DNA from: Gemmatimonas aurantiaca T-27
GTDB lineage: Bacteria > Gemmatimonadota > Gemmatimonadetes > Gemmatimonadales > Gemmatimonadaceae
Reading direction: 5' to 3'
Length of the DNA: 64,000 bases
NCBI RefSeq assembly: GCF_000010305.1
Contig: NC_012489.1
Location: 2,425,646 to 2,489,645 of the forward strand
Of the stretch, positions 1 through 7,531 are shown piece by piece. The notes beneath the pieces are model-generated. The model did no database searches, had not been told where the DNA came from, and saw only the letters and a program-made list of their open reading frames with translations. Made by a program: the position numbers and the translations under genes. How positions within the stretch are numbered: position 1 is the stretch's first letter; each line of letters opens with the position of its first letter.

Positions 1-1
1 C

Positions 2-376
2 GACGCCCGCTTGCAGAAGGCGCTGCGTCAGGCGATCACCGAAGAGAAGGCACGCTGGCCGCAGAGCAAGGCGGCGCTCGATCTGGTGATCGACACCATC
101 GGCATCCGGCCAGCCGGCTCCACGCCGGACACATCGCTGATCGTGCGCACCTCACTCGCCGCAGCGCGTACGATGAACGTGTACACGCCGCTCACCACGT
201 CCAGCACCGACGCCAACGTGCCGATGAATCTTGGCCGACCGGCAGTCACGCTCGATGGGGGTGGCGTGGGTCGTGGTGCACACTCGCTTGATGAGAGCTA
301 CGACGACCGCACCGATGGTTACAAGGGTCCGCAGTGGGTCATGCTGGTCGTGCTCGGCCTGCTGGGTGTGAAGTAA
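2..376 (+). CDS. M20-family metallopeptidase, C-terminal part
   Basis: This is the C-terminal ~124 residues of a gene that starts before the window; the reading frame is open back to base 2. The segment SSTDANVPMNLGRPAVTLDGG followed by GAHSLDE matches the C-terminal metal-binding half of M20 peptidases (peptidase T or tripeptide-aminopeptidase type). In that family this region holds the last metal ligand (a His, here in GAHSLDE) and the SSTD substrate loop. M20 enzymes are zinc or cobalt exopeptidases that release amino acids from short peptides. The last residues (WVMLVVLGLLGVK) are hydrophobic, as is common for the final helix. The exact substrate cannot be named without the N-terminal catalytic half. 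Confidence 0.8.
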   Translation, partial: DARLQKALRQAITEEKARWPQSKAALDLVIDTIGIRPAGSTPDTSLIVRTSLAAARTMNVYTPLTTSSTDANVPMNLGRPAVTLDGGGVGRGAHSLDESYDDRTDGYKGPQWVMLVVLGLLGVK

Positions 377-385
377 CAGCATTTT

Positions 386-483
386 TTGCCGCGGATAACA
401 CGGAAACGCGCGGAAACAACACGGATCAAAATACTTGTTGGCATCCGTGTCGTTTCCGCGCGTTTCCGTGTCATCCGCGGCAA
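386..483. repeat. Long near-perfect inverted repeat (41-nt arms)
   Basis: The arms at 386-426 and 443-483 are reverse complements at 39 of 41 positions, around a 16-nt AT-richer loop. In minus-strand RNA both mismatches become G-U pairs, so that transcript could form an uninterrupted 41-bp hairpin. It fills most of the gap between the convergent peptidase gene and gluQRS. It has no T-run of a normal terminator beyond the TTTTTT just left of the left arm, which would follow the hairpin in a minus transcript. It resembles the CGCGGAT/CACGGA-rich dispersed intergenic repeats seen in several phyla (inference). It may act as a bidirectional terminator. Confidence 0.75.
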
Positions 484-511
484 AGCCGTTCAGTGATCCG
501 CTCAGTCAGGC

Positions 512-1471
512 CTAGACGAACAAAGCTGGCACATCGAGCGCCGTCAGGGATCGGTGCGCCGACAGGAGTCCGGCACGCACGGCCGCTTCACCAAGGAGTG
601 CGGCAGCCGTAGCACCATCGGCCCGCAAATCACGCAGCGCCGTGTCACGATTGGCCTTGCTCAATTTGCTGCCATCGGCGTGCACGAGCAGCGTGTGATG
701 CAGGAAGAGTGGCGCGGTCTCTCTGCCCAGCAGCGACGCCAGTTGCAACTGACGCCCCGTGCTGGTGAGCAGATCCTCACCGCGGATGATCACATCCACA
801 TCATGTATCAGGTCGTCGACGACCACGGCAAACTGATACGTCCATTGACCGTGCCGATCGCGGACCAGCACATCGCCGCACTGCCGCCAAGGTGACTGGC
901 TCTGTGGTCCCAATCGCAGGTCATCAAAGCTGAATGTGGCGGGATCGAGCCGCACACGCCGCGCCCAACTCTCCGCGTCCGCCACACGGAGATCGCGGCA
1001 GATGCCCGGATAGCGCGGTTCTTCGCCGGGGGCGTGTGGCACCAATTGCGCGATGTCGCGCCTCGTGCAACGGCATGCGTACACACATCCGTCAGCGTCC
1101 AATCGGTGCAATGCGGATGCATAGCGGCCCCCTTGCTGCGATTGTCGCGCTGGGTGACTCAGCCCCTGCGGTGCGCCACGAAACGACGACACCGGATGGA
1201 TGTCCGCCTCGAAGCCCAGCCACTCGAGATCCTCCAGCAGGGCCGCCTCGTACTCCGGACGGCAGCGGGTACGGTCATGGTCTTCCACGCGCAACAACAC
1301 TTCGCCACCGTGCGCGCGCGCAATGCCCCACACGTGCATCGCGTTGACCAGATGTCCGAGATGCATGTAGCCCGTGGGGGCCGGCGCGAACCGGGTACGC
1401 CATGGACGCCCACCCTCGGCCTGGCCAAGACGAGCCGCCAACGATTCACACCAGACAGGTCGCAGGGACAT
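512..1471 (-). CDS. gluQ: Glutamyl-Q tRNA(Asp) synthetase
   Basis: GluQRS activates glutamate and attaches it to the queuosine base at the wobble position of tRNA-Asp. The 319-residue length fits this GluRS paralogue, which lacks the anticodon-binding domain. The class I signature appears as APAPTGYMHLGHL near residues 29-41 (HIGH variant HLGH) and the KMSKS-like loop as GSKLSKAN near 267-274. Between them, CVYACRC followed by YPGICR supplies the four cysteines of the family zinc site. A tRNA-Asp(GTC), a queuosine-type tRNA, lies in this window at 44403-44477. The gene reads away from the Rrf2 gene with a 64-bp gap and may be cotranscribed with it. It converges on the M20 gene across the long hairpin. 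Confidence 0.92.
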   Translation of the reverse strand: MSLRPVWCESLAARLGQAEGGRPWRTRFAPAPTGYMHLGHLVNAMHVWGIARAHGGEVLLRVEDHDRTRCRPEYEAALLEDLEWLGFEADIHPVSSFRGAPQGLSHPARQSQQGGRYASALHRLDADGCVYACRCTRRDIAQLVPHAPGEEPRYPGICRDLRVADAESWARRVRLDPATFSFDDLRLGPQSQSPWRQCGDVLVRDRHGQWTYQFAVVVDDLIHDVDVIIRGEDLLTSTGRQLQLASLLGRETAPLFLHHTLLVHADGSKLSKANRDTALRDLRADGATAAALLGEAAVRAGLLSAHRSLTALDVPALFV

Positions 1472-1535
1472 CCCCCACGCTACGCGCAGGGGGCTTCAAC
1501 TTCAACGCATGTCGGCGGACGGCTCGCAGCGGGCG

Positions 1536-1976
1536 TTAGAGCGTTCCCGCCAACTCCGGCTGCCCCGCACGTGCCGGGATATCGGACAGCAGATCTGCCA
1601 CCGTGGTCACGGCGAACTGCCGCCCGGCGTAACCCACGATGGCGTTCCAACGATCATGCAGCGCGCATGGATTGAGCGAATCACAGGCGTGATTGCGCAG
1701 CAGGCACGCAGGAACCCGGGAGTGATCATCAAACGGCGCGATGATCCGCTGTACCGTGAGCACATCGGGAGGCACGGCCAGTGTAAAACCACCCGCCGCT
1801 CCGCGTGCGCTGTGCACCACACCGGCCTTGGCCAGCGCGTTCAGCGTCTTCGCGAGATAGTTGCGGGGGGCGCCGAGCTGGTCGGCCATGGCATCGGCCG
1901 AGAGCGCCGTGGCGTTGCCGTGACGCGCGAGCAGCAACACGGCGCGCATGGCATGTTCAGCAGTCGCCGAAAGCAT
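1536..1976 (-). CDS. Rrf2-family transcriptional regulator
   Basis: This 146-residue protein has the Rrf2 layout: an N-terminal winged helix (about residues 1-60, with the family phrase LGAPRNYLAKTLNALAKAGVV) and a C-terminal helix preceded by a cysteine cluster. Cysteines at about 91, 98 and 104 (CLLRNHACDSLNPC) match the three Fe-S ligand positions of IscR, NsrR and RsrR members, so an iron-sulfur sensor is likely. Whether it senses NO, redox or cluster status cannot be told from sequence. It reads with gluQRS. Upstream, 2080-2094 holds a short inverted repeat (GTCGG-N5-CCGAC) that could be an operator; this is weak evidence only. Confidence 0.85.
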   Translation of the reverse strand: MLSATAEHAMRAVLLLARHGNATALSADAMADQLGAPRNYLAKTLNALAKAGVVHSARGAAGGFTLAVPPDVLTVQRIIAPFDDHSRVPACLLRNHACDSLNPCALHDRWNAIVGYAGRQFAVTTVADLLSDIPARAGQPELAGTL

Positions 1977-2157
1977 GGAGTTGATCGGGTGAAGGTCGAC
2001 AAACGCGTTGAATCCGCATGGTGCACTGAGATTCGTCGATTCCTTCGCTCGGCAAAGTCGGGGAACGGTGCGGATTTACGTCGGCAAACCCGACACACAT
2101 GTCAGGTATTTCCCCACACCTCAACCGTGTCCGCTACGGCCCCGCCGCTGTTTCCCG

Positions 2158-2637
2158 CTACTTCCAGCTCATCACGTCGGCGTTTTCCCCTTCGCCACCC
2201 GGGGTGCCATCGGCACCATACGACAGCAGATCGTAGGTGGACGGATTCACCAGCCCCGGCGCGAGATACACGTATGGTCGCCCCCAGGGATCATTGGGTG
2301 CCGCTTTGCGCAGGTACGGCGCCGTCCAGTTCATGGGCGGTTCGATCGTCGGCTTTTGCCACAACGCACCAAGTCCCTGTGCGGTCGTGGGGTATCGCCC
2401 ATTGTCGAGGCGATAGGCATCGAGCGCCGTCACCAGGCTTTCGATCTGTGCGCGAGCGGTGGTCACGCGCGCATCGTCTACATGACGGAAGAGATTGGGG
2501 GCCACCAGAGTGGCGAGGATGGCAATGACGACGATGACCACCAGGACTTCGATCAGCGTCAATCCACGTGGCGATCGGACCTGCGATATGCGAACCGGCG
2601 GTATGCGGAACAGCCGCATACGGCGCTTACTCACCAC
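2158..2637 (-). CDS. gspG: Type II secretion major pseudopilin GspG
   Basis: GspG is the main subunit of the type II secretion pseudopilus, cleaved and N-methylated by prepilin peptidase. The cleavage motif RG|LTLIEVLVVIVVIAIL lies near residues 24-40, with the required Glu at +5. The C-terminal part has the GspG calcium-loop signature (DPWGRPYVYLAPG, then SYGADGTPGGEGENADV), which separates it from type IV pilins. The 159 residues include a leader of about 25. The given start is GTG; an internal ATG at 2619 would give a shorter leader. Its first codons overlap the end of the upstream zinc-ribbon/SH3 gene by 11 nt, suggesting translational coupling. No other gsp genes are visible here. Confidence 0.9.
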   Translation of the reverse strand: MVSKRRMRLFRIPPVRISQVRSPRGLTLIEVLVVIVVIAILATLVAPNLFRHVDDARVTTARAQIESLVTALDAYRLDNGRYPTTAQGLGALWQKPTIEPPMNWTAPYLRKAAPNDPWGRPYVYLAPGLVNPSTYDLLSYGADGTPGGEGENADVMSWK

Positions 2638-3340
2638 GCGTGCGCAGGCTGTCCGGTTCGAACAGGCGCGGATCCACCCAACCGGTGACGTCGCTCAGGC
2701 GCACCTGACGCCAGCCCGCGCGATCAGTGCCGAGCATGGCCCGTGACGCCGGCTTGATGACGCCGACCACTTCACCGCCTCGGCTCGCATCACTGCGCAC
2801 GTTCACCCAGGTGCGCGCCACCGCGGGTGTCCACTGAATCGAATCAGCGGTGGTGAGCCCGTTGGCCACCATCGAGCTGTCTCCCATGTCGAGCACACCG
2901 GCCGAAGCATCCAATGCGGCCTCCAACGCGGCATCAGCAGCGATCGACTGACCAACGGCAACCGATGCCGCGTTCGTCGGGCCAGCGGCCACCGTGCGAA
3001 CGCGATCAGGCGCATGATCGATGGCGGTGGCCGCCAGGGCGGACGTGACATCACGCAAGGCCGGCCCGTAGCGCCACACACCGCCTGCAGCGGTCACAGT
3101 CAGGGCAATGGCCGCCGCACTGCGCAGCGCCGGTCCACTCAGGCGCCACGTCGACTTCACTTCGCCGCACCAATGACAGACCGCGTCGGGCCGATGCAGA
3201 ATTCCACATCCACGGCACGCCTTCAGCTTCACGCGTTCGCCACGCGCGTCATGGAGGTTGAACGGATGGGCGCATCGCGGGCACTGTGATGCCGCGCGCA
3301 ACGCTTTCGATCCGCACTCGGTGCAACGGAGATATGCCAT
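2627..3340 (-). CDS. Double zinc-ribbon, membrane-anchored SH3-like protein
   Basis: No specific function is known. From the ATG at 3340, the 237-residue product begins with two zinc ribbons (CxxC pairs at about C6/C9, C20/C23, C42/C45 and C55/C58). One hydrophobic segment follows near 71-89, then a low-complexity stretch, then a bacterial SH3 domain (about 165-237; TWVNVRSDASRGGEVVGVI and GWRQVRLSDVTGWVDPRLF). SH3b domains usually bind cell-wall or protein ligands outside the cytoplasm, while the ribbons would stay inside, giving an N-in topology. A longer reading to 3397 exists, but its extra 19 residues resemble nothing. It overlaps gspG, so a part in secretion or envelope assembly is possible (inference). 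Confidence 0.7.
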   Translation of the reverse strand: MAYLRCTECGSKALRAASQCPRCAHPFNLHDARGERVKLKACRGCGILHRPDAVCHWCGEVKSTWRLSGPALRSAAAIALTVTAAGGVWRYGPALRDVTSALAATAIDHAPDRVRTVAAGPTNAASVAVGQSIAADAALEAALDASAGVLDMGDSSMVANGLTTADSIQWTPAVARTWVNVRSDASRGGEVVGVIKPASRAMLGTDRAGWRQVRLSDVTGWVDPRLFEPDSLRTRGE

Positions 3341-3614
3341 GGACCCTGAAGCCGTGACGACGCCGGACTGCGCCACCCGTGATGAGACGGTTTTCACACC
3401 GTGCCGTAACTATTGATCAGTGGCTCACTTGGCGCTACGTGTCAGCGAGCAAGCCTCCACAGCGGTCTCGTCACACGGCGAAGGGCTTCGTCCCCGGATA
3501 GCAGCGTGAAAGACCGGTTGTACGTATCGTTCCCGAGTTATTTGCCACGCGCGCCCGTGCCACCCCTCCCCGCCGGCCTCCACCCGGTCGTTCGCTCTCC
3601 ACCACCCCTCCCAC

Positions 3615-6038
3615 GTGGTCACCTCTCTGTTCCTGCTGGCATTGGCCAAGGCGGCGCCATTGGCCGTTCCCGGTGTGCCCGTCCCCCCGGTAGCCGTTGC
3701 CGCACCCGCCACCCCTGAACCTGGCCCGATTTACGATGGACGCCGCGGGGCCGTGGCCGTCGCCATCCCGCGTCTCGAAGGCACCAACACGGTAGACGGC
3801 GTCCTGAACGAACCGGTCTGGCAGCAGGCCGCGACGCTCACCGGCTTCTCGCAGTTCTTCCCGAACGATGGCATCGCTGCGCAGGACAGCACCGAGGTAC
3901 TGGTGTGGTACACCGGCACCGCCTTGCACGTCGGCGTACGGGCGTATGCCCCCAAGGGCACCGTGCGCGCCACTCTGGCCGATCGCGACAAGATCACCCA
4001 GGACGACAACATTCAGCTCTTCCTGGGCACCTACAACGACAGCCGGCAAGCCATGGTGTTTGCCGTGAACCCGTTTGGCATCCAGAGCGATGGCGTGCTG
4101 ACCGAAACGGGCGCCTCGTCGGGCGGTGGCTTCCTCAGCAGTGCGTCTCGTGGCCGCGAATCCAATGATCTCGCGCCCGACTACGTGTGGCGCTCCAAGG
4201 GACAGCTCACCGACTTCGGTTTCGAAGTGGAAATCACCATCCCGTTCAAGAGCCTCCGGTACCGGGCTGGTGATCAGCAGACCTGGCAGCTCAACGTGGT
4301 GCGCACGGTACAGGCCACAGGGCATGAGCAGACCTGGACGGCCACACGTCGATCCAATGCCAGCTTCCTCGCGCAGTCCGGCACCCTCACGGGCCTCAAG
4401 AACCTGCAGCGTGGCCTGACGGTCGACCTGATCCCCACCATCACGTCGAGTGCCACCGGCGCCCCAAACCCCGCTGGGCCAGGTAACGGTGCCACCTGGA
4501 AGTACAGCGCGGAGAACCCGGAGATCGGCGGCAGTGCCCGCTGGGGCATCACCAGCAACCTGACGCTGTCCGGCACCGCCAACCCCGATTTCTCACAAGT
4601 CGAAGCCGACGCCACGCAGTACTCGCTCGATCCGCGTGCAGCGGTGTACTTCGCGGAACGTCGACCGTTCTTTCTGGAGTCGCAGGAGCAGTTTCAGACG
4701 CCCAATCGGCTGATCTACACGCGCCGTATCGCGCAGCCCGTGTTTGCCACGAAACTCACGGGCAAACATCAGGGCTTCGATATCGGCGTGCTCTCGGCCG
4801 TGGACAGCCGCGACGTCTCCGCCACGGGGGACCATTCGCCCATGTACAACATCGTGCGTCTGCAGCGCGACATGGGCAAGCAGAGCCGCCTCGGCATGGT
4901 CTACACCGACAAGGCCGACGGCAAGGCGTGGAACCGGGTACTGGGCGTGGACGGTCGCCTCGTGCGTGGCGTGTACAGCCTGCAGGGGCAGCTCGCGTCG
5001 AGCTTCACGGGCGGCAACACGGAAAGCACGAATGCCCCGCTGTGGGACGTGTCCCTGCTCCGCAACGGACGTGAGTTTTATGCACGCTACGGATTCAGCG
5101 CGATCTCCGACGGCTTCGATGCACAAAGCGGGTTCATTGCCCGCACGGGCGTGTCGCTGATCAACGCCACCCATCGGGTGAACATCTTCCCCAAGCGTGG
5201 TGGGCTGATCGAAGTGTTCAGCCCCGAAATTTACATGCTCGGCCGCTACCGCTATGCCGATCTCGTCACCCGCCGGCCCGCGCAGGACGTGCAACTGCAT
5301 TTGCGCACCAACACACGCTTCAAGGGCGGCTGGCAGGTAGGCGCGCAGTTCCTGCGTGAGGAGTTCGGTTACGACAAGGCGCTGTACAGCAACTACTACC
5401 TGTTCCGTCCGCGCACGGGCGGTGGTGTGGATACGGTGGCCTACACCGGCACGCCCTATCTGCCCAACTACGACGGGGTGATCTCGGTGGGCACGCCGGA
5501 GTTCCGGCGCTTCAGCTTCAGCAGCGTGGCCGTGTTCGGACAGGACGAGAATTTTCAGGAGTGGAGTTCGGCCAACATCCTGAATCTCAATCAGACGCTC
5601 ACCCTGCGTCCCACCGAACAGATCCGCATTGCCGGTACGTGGGTCTATGAGGAATTCAACCGCAAGACCGATGGCTCGAGCGTGCTGCGTCGCAGCACCC
5701 CACGCCTGCGCCTCGAGTATCAGCTCACGCGTCAGTTCTTCATTCGGACCATTGGCGAATACGCCAAGGTGAAGCAGGACAGTCTGCGTGACGATTCGCG
5801 TACCGAGCTGCCCATCTACCTGCGCGCCGCCAACGGCACCTTCTCGCGGGCGGCCGGCTTCGAGCGCACGCGGGCCCGTATCGACGTGTTGTTCTCGTAC
5901 CTGCCGAATCCGGGCACCGTGTTCTATGTGGGTTACGGCGATGCGCTGGCGGCCAACAGCCCGCAGGGGCCCGAGTCACTGCGTCGTACGTCGGATGTGT
6001 TCTTCGCGAAGCTGAGTTATCTGTTCCGATTGCAATAA
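3615..6038 (+). CDS. DUF5916 outer-membrane protein with CBM9-like N-terminus
   Basis: This is an 807-residue exported protein starting at GTG. A hydrophobic leader (about 1-30) precedes a carbohydrate-binding CBM9-like domain (about 50-230; VDGVLNEPVWQQA is its usual opening). The remaining ~570 residues are the DUF5916 region, rich in alternating aromatic and polar residues and ending in SYLFRLQ. A C-terminal aromatic residue in that position is typical of outer-membrane beta-barrels. The family is common next to TonB or SusCD loci in Bacteroidota and Gemmatimonadota; its substrate is unknown. It converges with susD, separated by a 21-bp hairpin. The 274-bp region upstream, shared with the divergent zinc-ribbon gene, shows no clear promoter to me. 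Confidence 0.8.
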   Translation: MVTSLFLLALAKAAPLAVPGVPVPPVAVAAPATPEPGPIYDGRRGAVAVAIPRLEGTNTVDGVLNEPVWQQAATLTGFSQFFPNDGIAAQDSTEVLVWYTGTALHVGVRAYAPKGTVRATLADRDKITQDDNIQLFLGTYNDSRQAMVFAVNPFGIQSDGVLTETGASSGGGFLSSASRGRESNDLAPDYVWRSKGQLTDFGFEVEITIPFKSLRYRAGDQQTWQLNVVRTVQATGHEQTWTATRRSNASFLAQSGTLTGLKNLQRGLTVDLIPTITSSATGAPNPAGPGNGATWKYSAENPEIGGSARWGITSNLTLSGTANPDFSQVEADATQYSLDPRAAVYFAERRPFFLESQEQFQTPNRLIYTRRIAQPVFATKLTGKHQGFDIGVLSAVDSRDVSATGDHSPMYNIVRLQRDMGKQSRLGMVYTDKADGKAWNRVLGVDGRLVRGVYSLQGQLASSFTGGNTESTNAPLWDVSLLRNGREFYARYGFSAISDGFDAQSGFIARTGVSLINATHRVNIFPKRGGLIEVFSPEIYMLGRYRYADLVTRRPAQDVQLHLRTNTRFKGGWQVGAQFLREEFGYDKALYSNYYLFRPRTGGGVDTVAYTGTPYLPNYDGVISVGTPEFRRFSFSSVAVFGQDENFQEWSSANILNLNQTLTLRPTEQIRIAGTWVYEEFNRKTDGSSVLRRSTPRLRLEYQLTRQFFIRTIGEYAKVKQDSLRDDSRTELPIYLRAANGTFSRAAGFERTRARIDVLFSYLPNPGTVFYVGYGDALAANSPQGPESLRRTSDVFFAKLSYLFRLQ

Positions 6039-6064
6039 CGTCTCCACGCTTCATCGCGAACCAC

Positions 6065-6109
6065 AAACACAACGCCCCCCGATCCAGTGGATCGGGGGGC
6101 GTTGTGTTT
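6065..6109. terminator. Bidirectional rho-independent terminator
   Basis: A perfect 21-bp stem (6065-6085 with 6089-6109) closes a 3-nt loop. The stem is GC-rich in the middle, with AAA at one end and TTT at the other, so it gives a U-tract in either direction. It lies between the convergent DUF5916 and SusD genes and would stop both transcripts. Confidence 0.9.
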
Positions 6110-6128
6110 TCCACGGTCCTTCAGGAGA

Positions 6129-7517
6129 TCACGGCGCGCGATCCGTGCAGCCCTTGAAGTTGGTGTTGTTCTGCTCGGCCTGCGTGATCGGGAGATTCAC
6201 GTCAACGCCGTAGTTGCCGCCCTTGTAGTGCACACCCTGCGGGAACACCTGCTGCTGGGTGCGGCCATACTGCTTGATCAGGCGGCGCATGTCGCCCAGG
6301 CGCTGGCCGCGGCTGAACGTCCAGAACGCCTTCTCGCGGAAGTGCAGCGAGACGCGGCCGGCTTCCGTGCCCGGATCGACCAGCGCCGGCATCGCGGCGG
6401 GCTGGATTTCATGGAGCTTGGGCGGCGCGGCGCGCAGCGCGTTGTGAATCGCCAGCCACTGCGTGACGTTGCCGGCACGCAGCGCCACTTCTGCTTCGAT
6501 CATGCGGGCATCAACGCCCATGGCCACGTCGACCGTGGTGAACTGCCCCCACATCGCCGTGGTACGGGTGTACGTCTGACCGTCCTGACCGTTGATCGCA
6601 CCCGAAGTCGGGATCGTGACCGGCAAGCGCGGATCGCGGGCCGACGCAAACGGAAGCGCGTTGGTCACCAGGATGTCGCGCGAATTGCCTTCCACGCTGT
6701 CACCAACGCTGTAGCGACGCTGGCTGAGCGGCTGTGACCACAGAATGTTGGCGCCCGCCACCGACGAGAACGAGTGCCGGTAAGCAAACGTGCTCGGGAT
6801 ACCGGCCACAAACGGCGCCGCTTCGGTGAATGCCCCCAGTGCCAGCGCCGTGCGGGCACGCGCAATGCGAGCCGCCCGGTTCACCGCAACGCTCGTTGCG
6901 TCGGTGCCATTCGCCATGGCAATCGCGCTATCGAGCGAGGCCGCAGCATACTGGAACACCTGCTGGGTGGTCTTCGGTGTTTCATCCACCGGATCCGACA
7001 AGCCCGAGTTGCTCATCGGGATGCCGTTGCAGAAGTCCGACGCCACCTGCAGCTCGGCATAGCCCCGGGCGAGATACAGCTCGCCCATGAGGGTACGCGA
7101 GTCCGGGCTGAGTTGCCGGAGCGAGGTCAACGCTTCGTTGGCACGCGTGCGGGTGCGGTAGATCGTGCGAAGCATGCCCGTCACCGAGGAGTTGTTCTCG
7201 GCGATACGACGCTGATCGGTCTCGTCGTTCTGGATGAACGTGGAGCTGGTCGACCATTCGTCGGCCAACAGACCACCGAACAACCATGTGCTTTCATTCC
7301 CGCCCGTGATGCGACGGAACTGGTCCAGCGCGCCGTTGCCGAGGGCAATCGCGCTGGCGGCGTTGGTGATGTCGGCCGGATTGATGATATCGGGGTCCAC
7401 TACACCGAGCAGCCGCTCGTTGGCAGACGAGCACGCACTCAGCGTGAGCGCAAGCGTCGCTCCAGCACCAACCACACGGCGGAACGGGCGCCGGCCCGAA
7501 AGTCGAAATGATGTCAT
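6129..7517 (-). CDS. SusD/RagB-family outer-membrane lipoprotein
   Basis: SusD-type proteins form the hinged lid over a SusC TonB-dependent channel and bind oligosaccharide or peptide ligands at the cell surface. The 462-residue product has a lipoprotein signal ending LTLSACSS (lipid-modified Cys near 29). The mature protein is alpha-helical with TPR-like repeats; ARGYAELQVASDFCNGIPMS and FWTFSRGQRLGDMRRLIKQYG are typical of the family. It lies 14 nt downstream of the susC-type gene on the same strand, the classic susC-susD order. The ligand cannot be predicted, and no glycoside hydrolase is adjacent. Transcription ends at the hairpin at 6065-6109. Confidence 0.9.
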   Translation of the reverse strand: MTSFRLSGRRPFRRVVGAGATLALTLSACSSANERLLGVVDPDIINPADITNAASAIALGNGALDQFRRITGGNESTWLFGGLLADEWSTSSTFIQNDETDQRRIAENNSSVTGMLRTIYRTRTRANEALTSLRQLSPDSRTLMGELYLARGYAELQVASDFCNGIPMSNSGLSDPVDETPKTTQQVFQYAAASLDSAIAMANGTDATSVAVNRAARIARARTALALGAFTEAAPFVAGIPSTFAYRHSFSSVAGANILWSQPLSQRRYSVGDSVEGNSRDILVTNALPFASARDPRLPVTIPTSGAINGQDGQTYTRTTAMWGQFTTVDVAMGVDARMIEAEVALRAGNVTQWLAIHNALRAAPPKLHEIQPAAMPALVDPGTEAGRVSLHFREKAFWTFSRGQRLGDMRRLIKQYGRTQQQVFPQGVHYKGGNYGVDVNLPITQAEQNNTNFKGCTDRAP

Positions 7518-7531
7518 GGGTCGGGGTGTCC

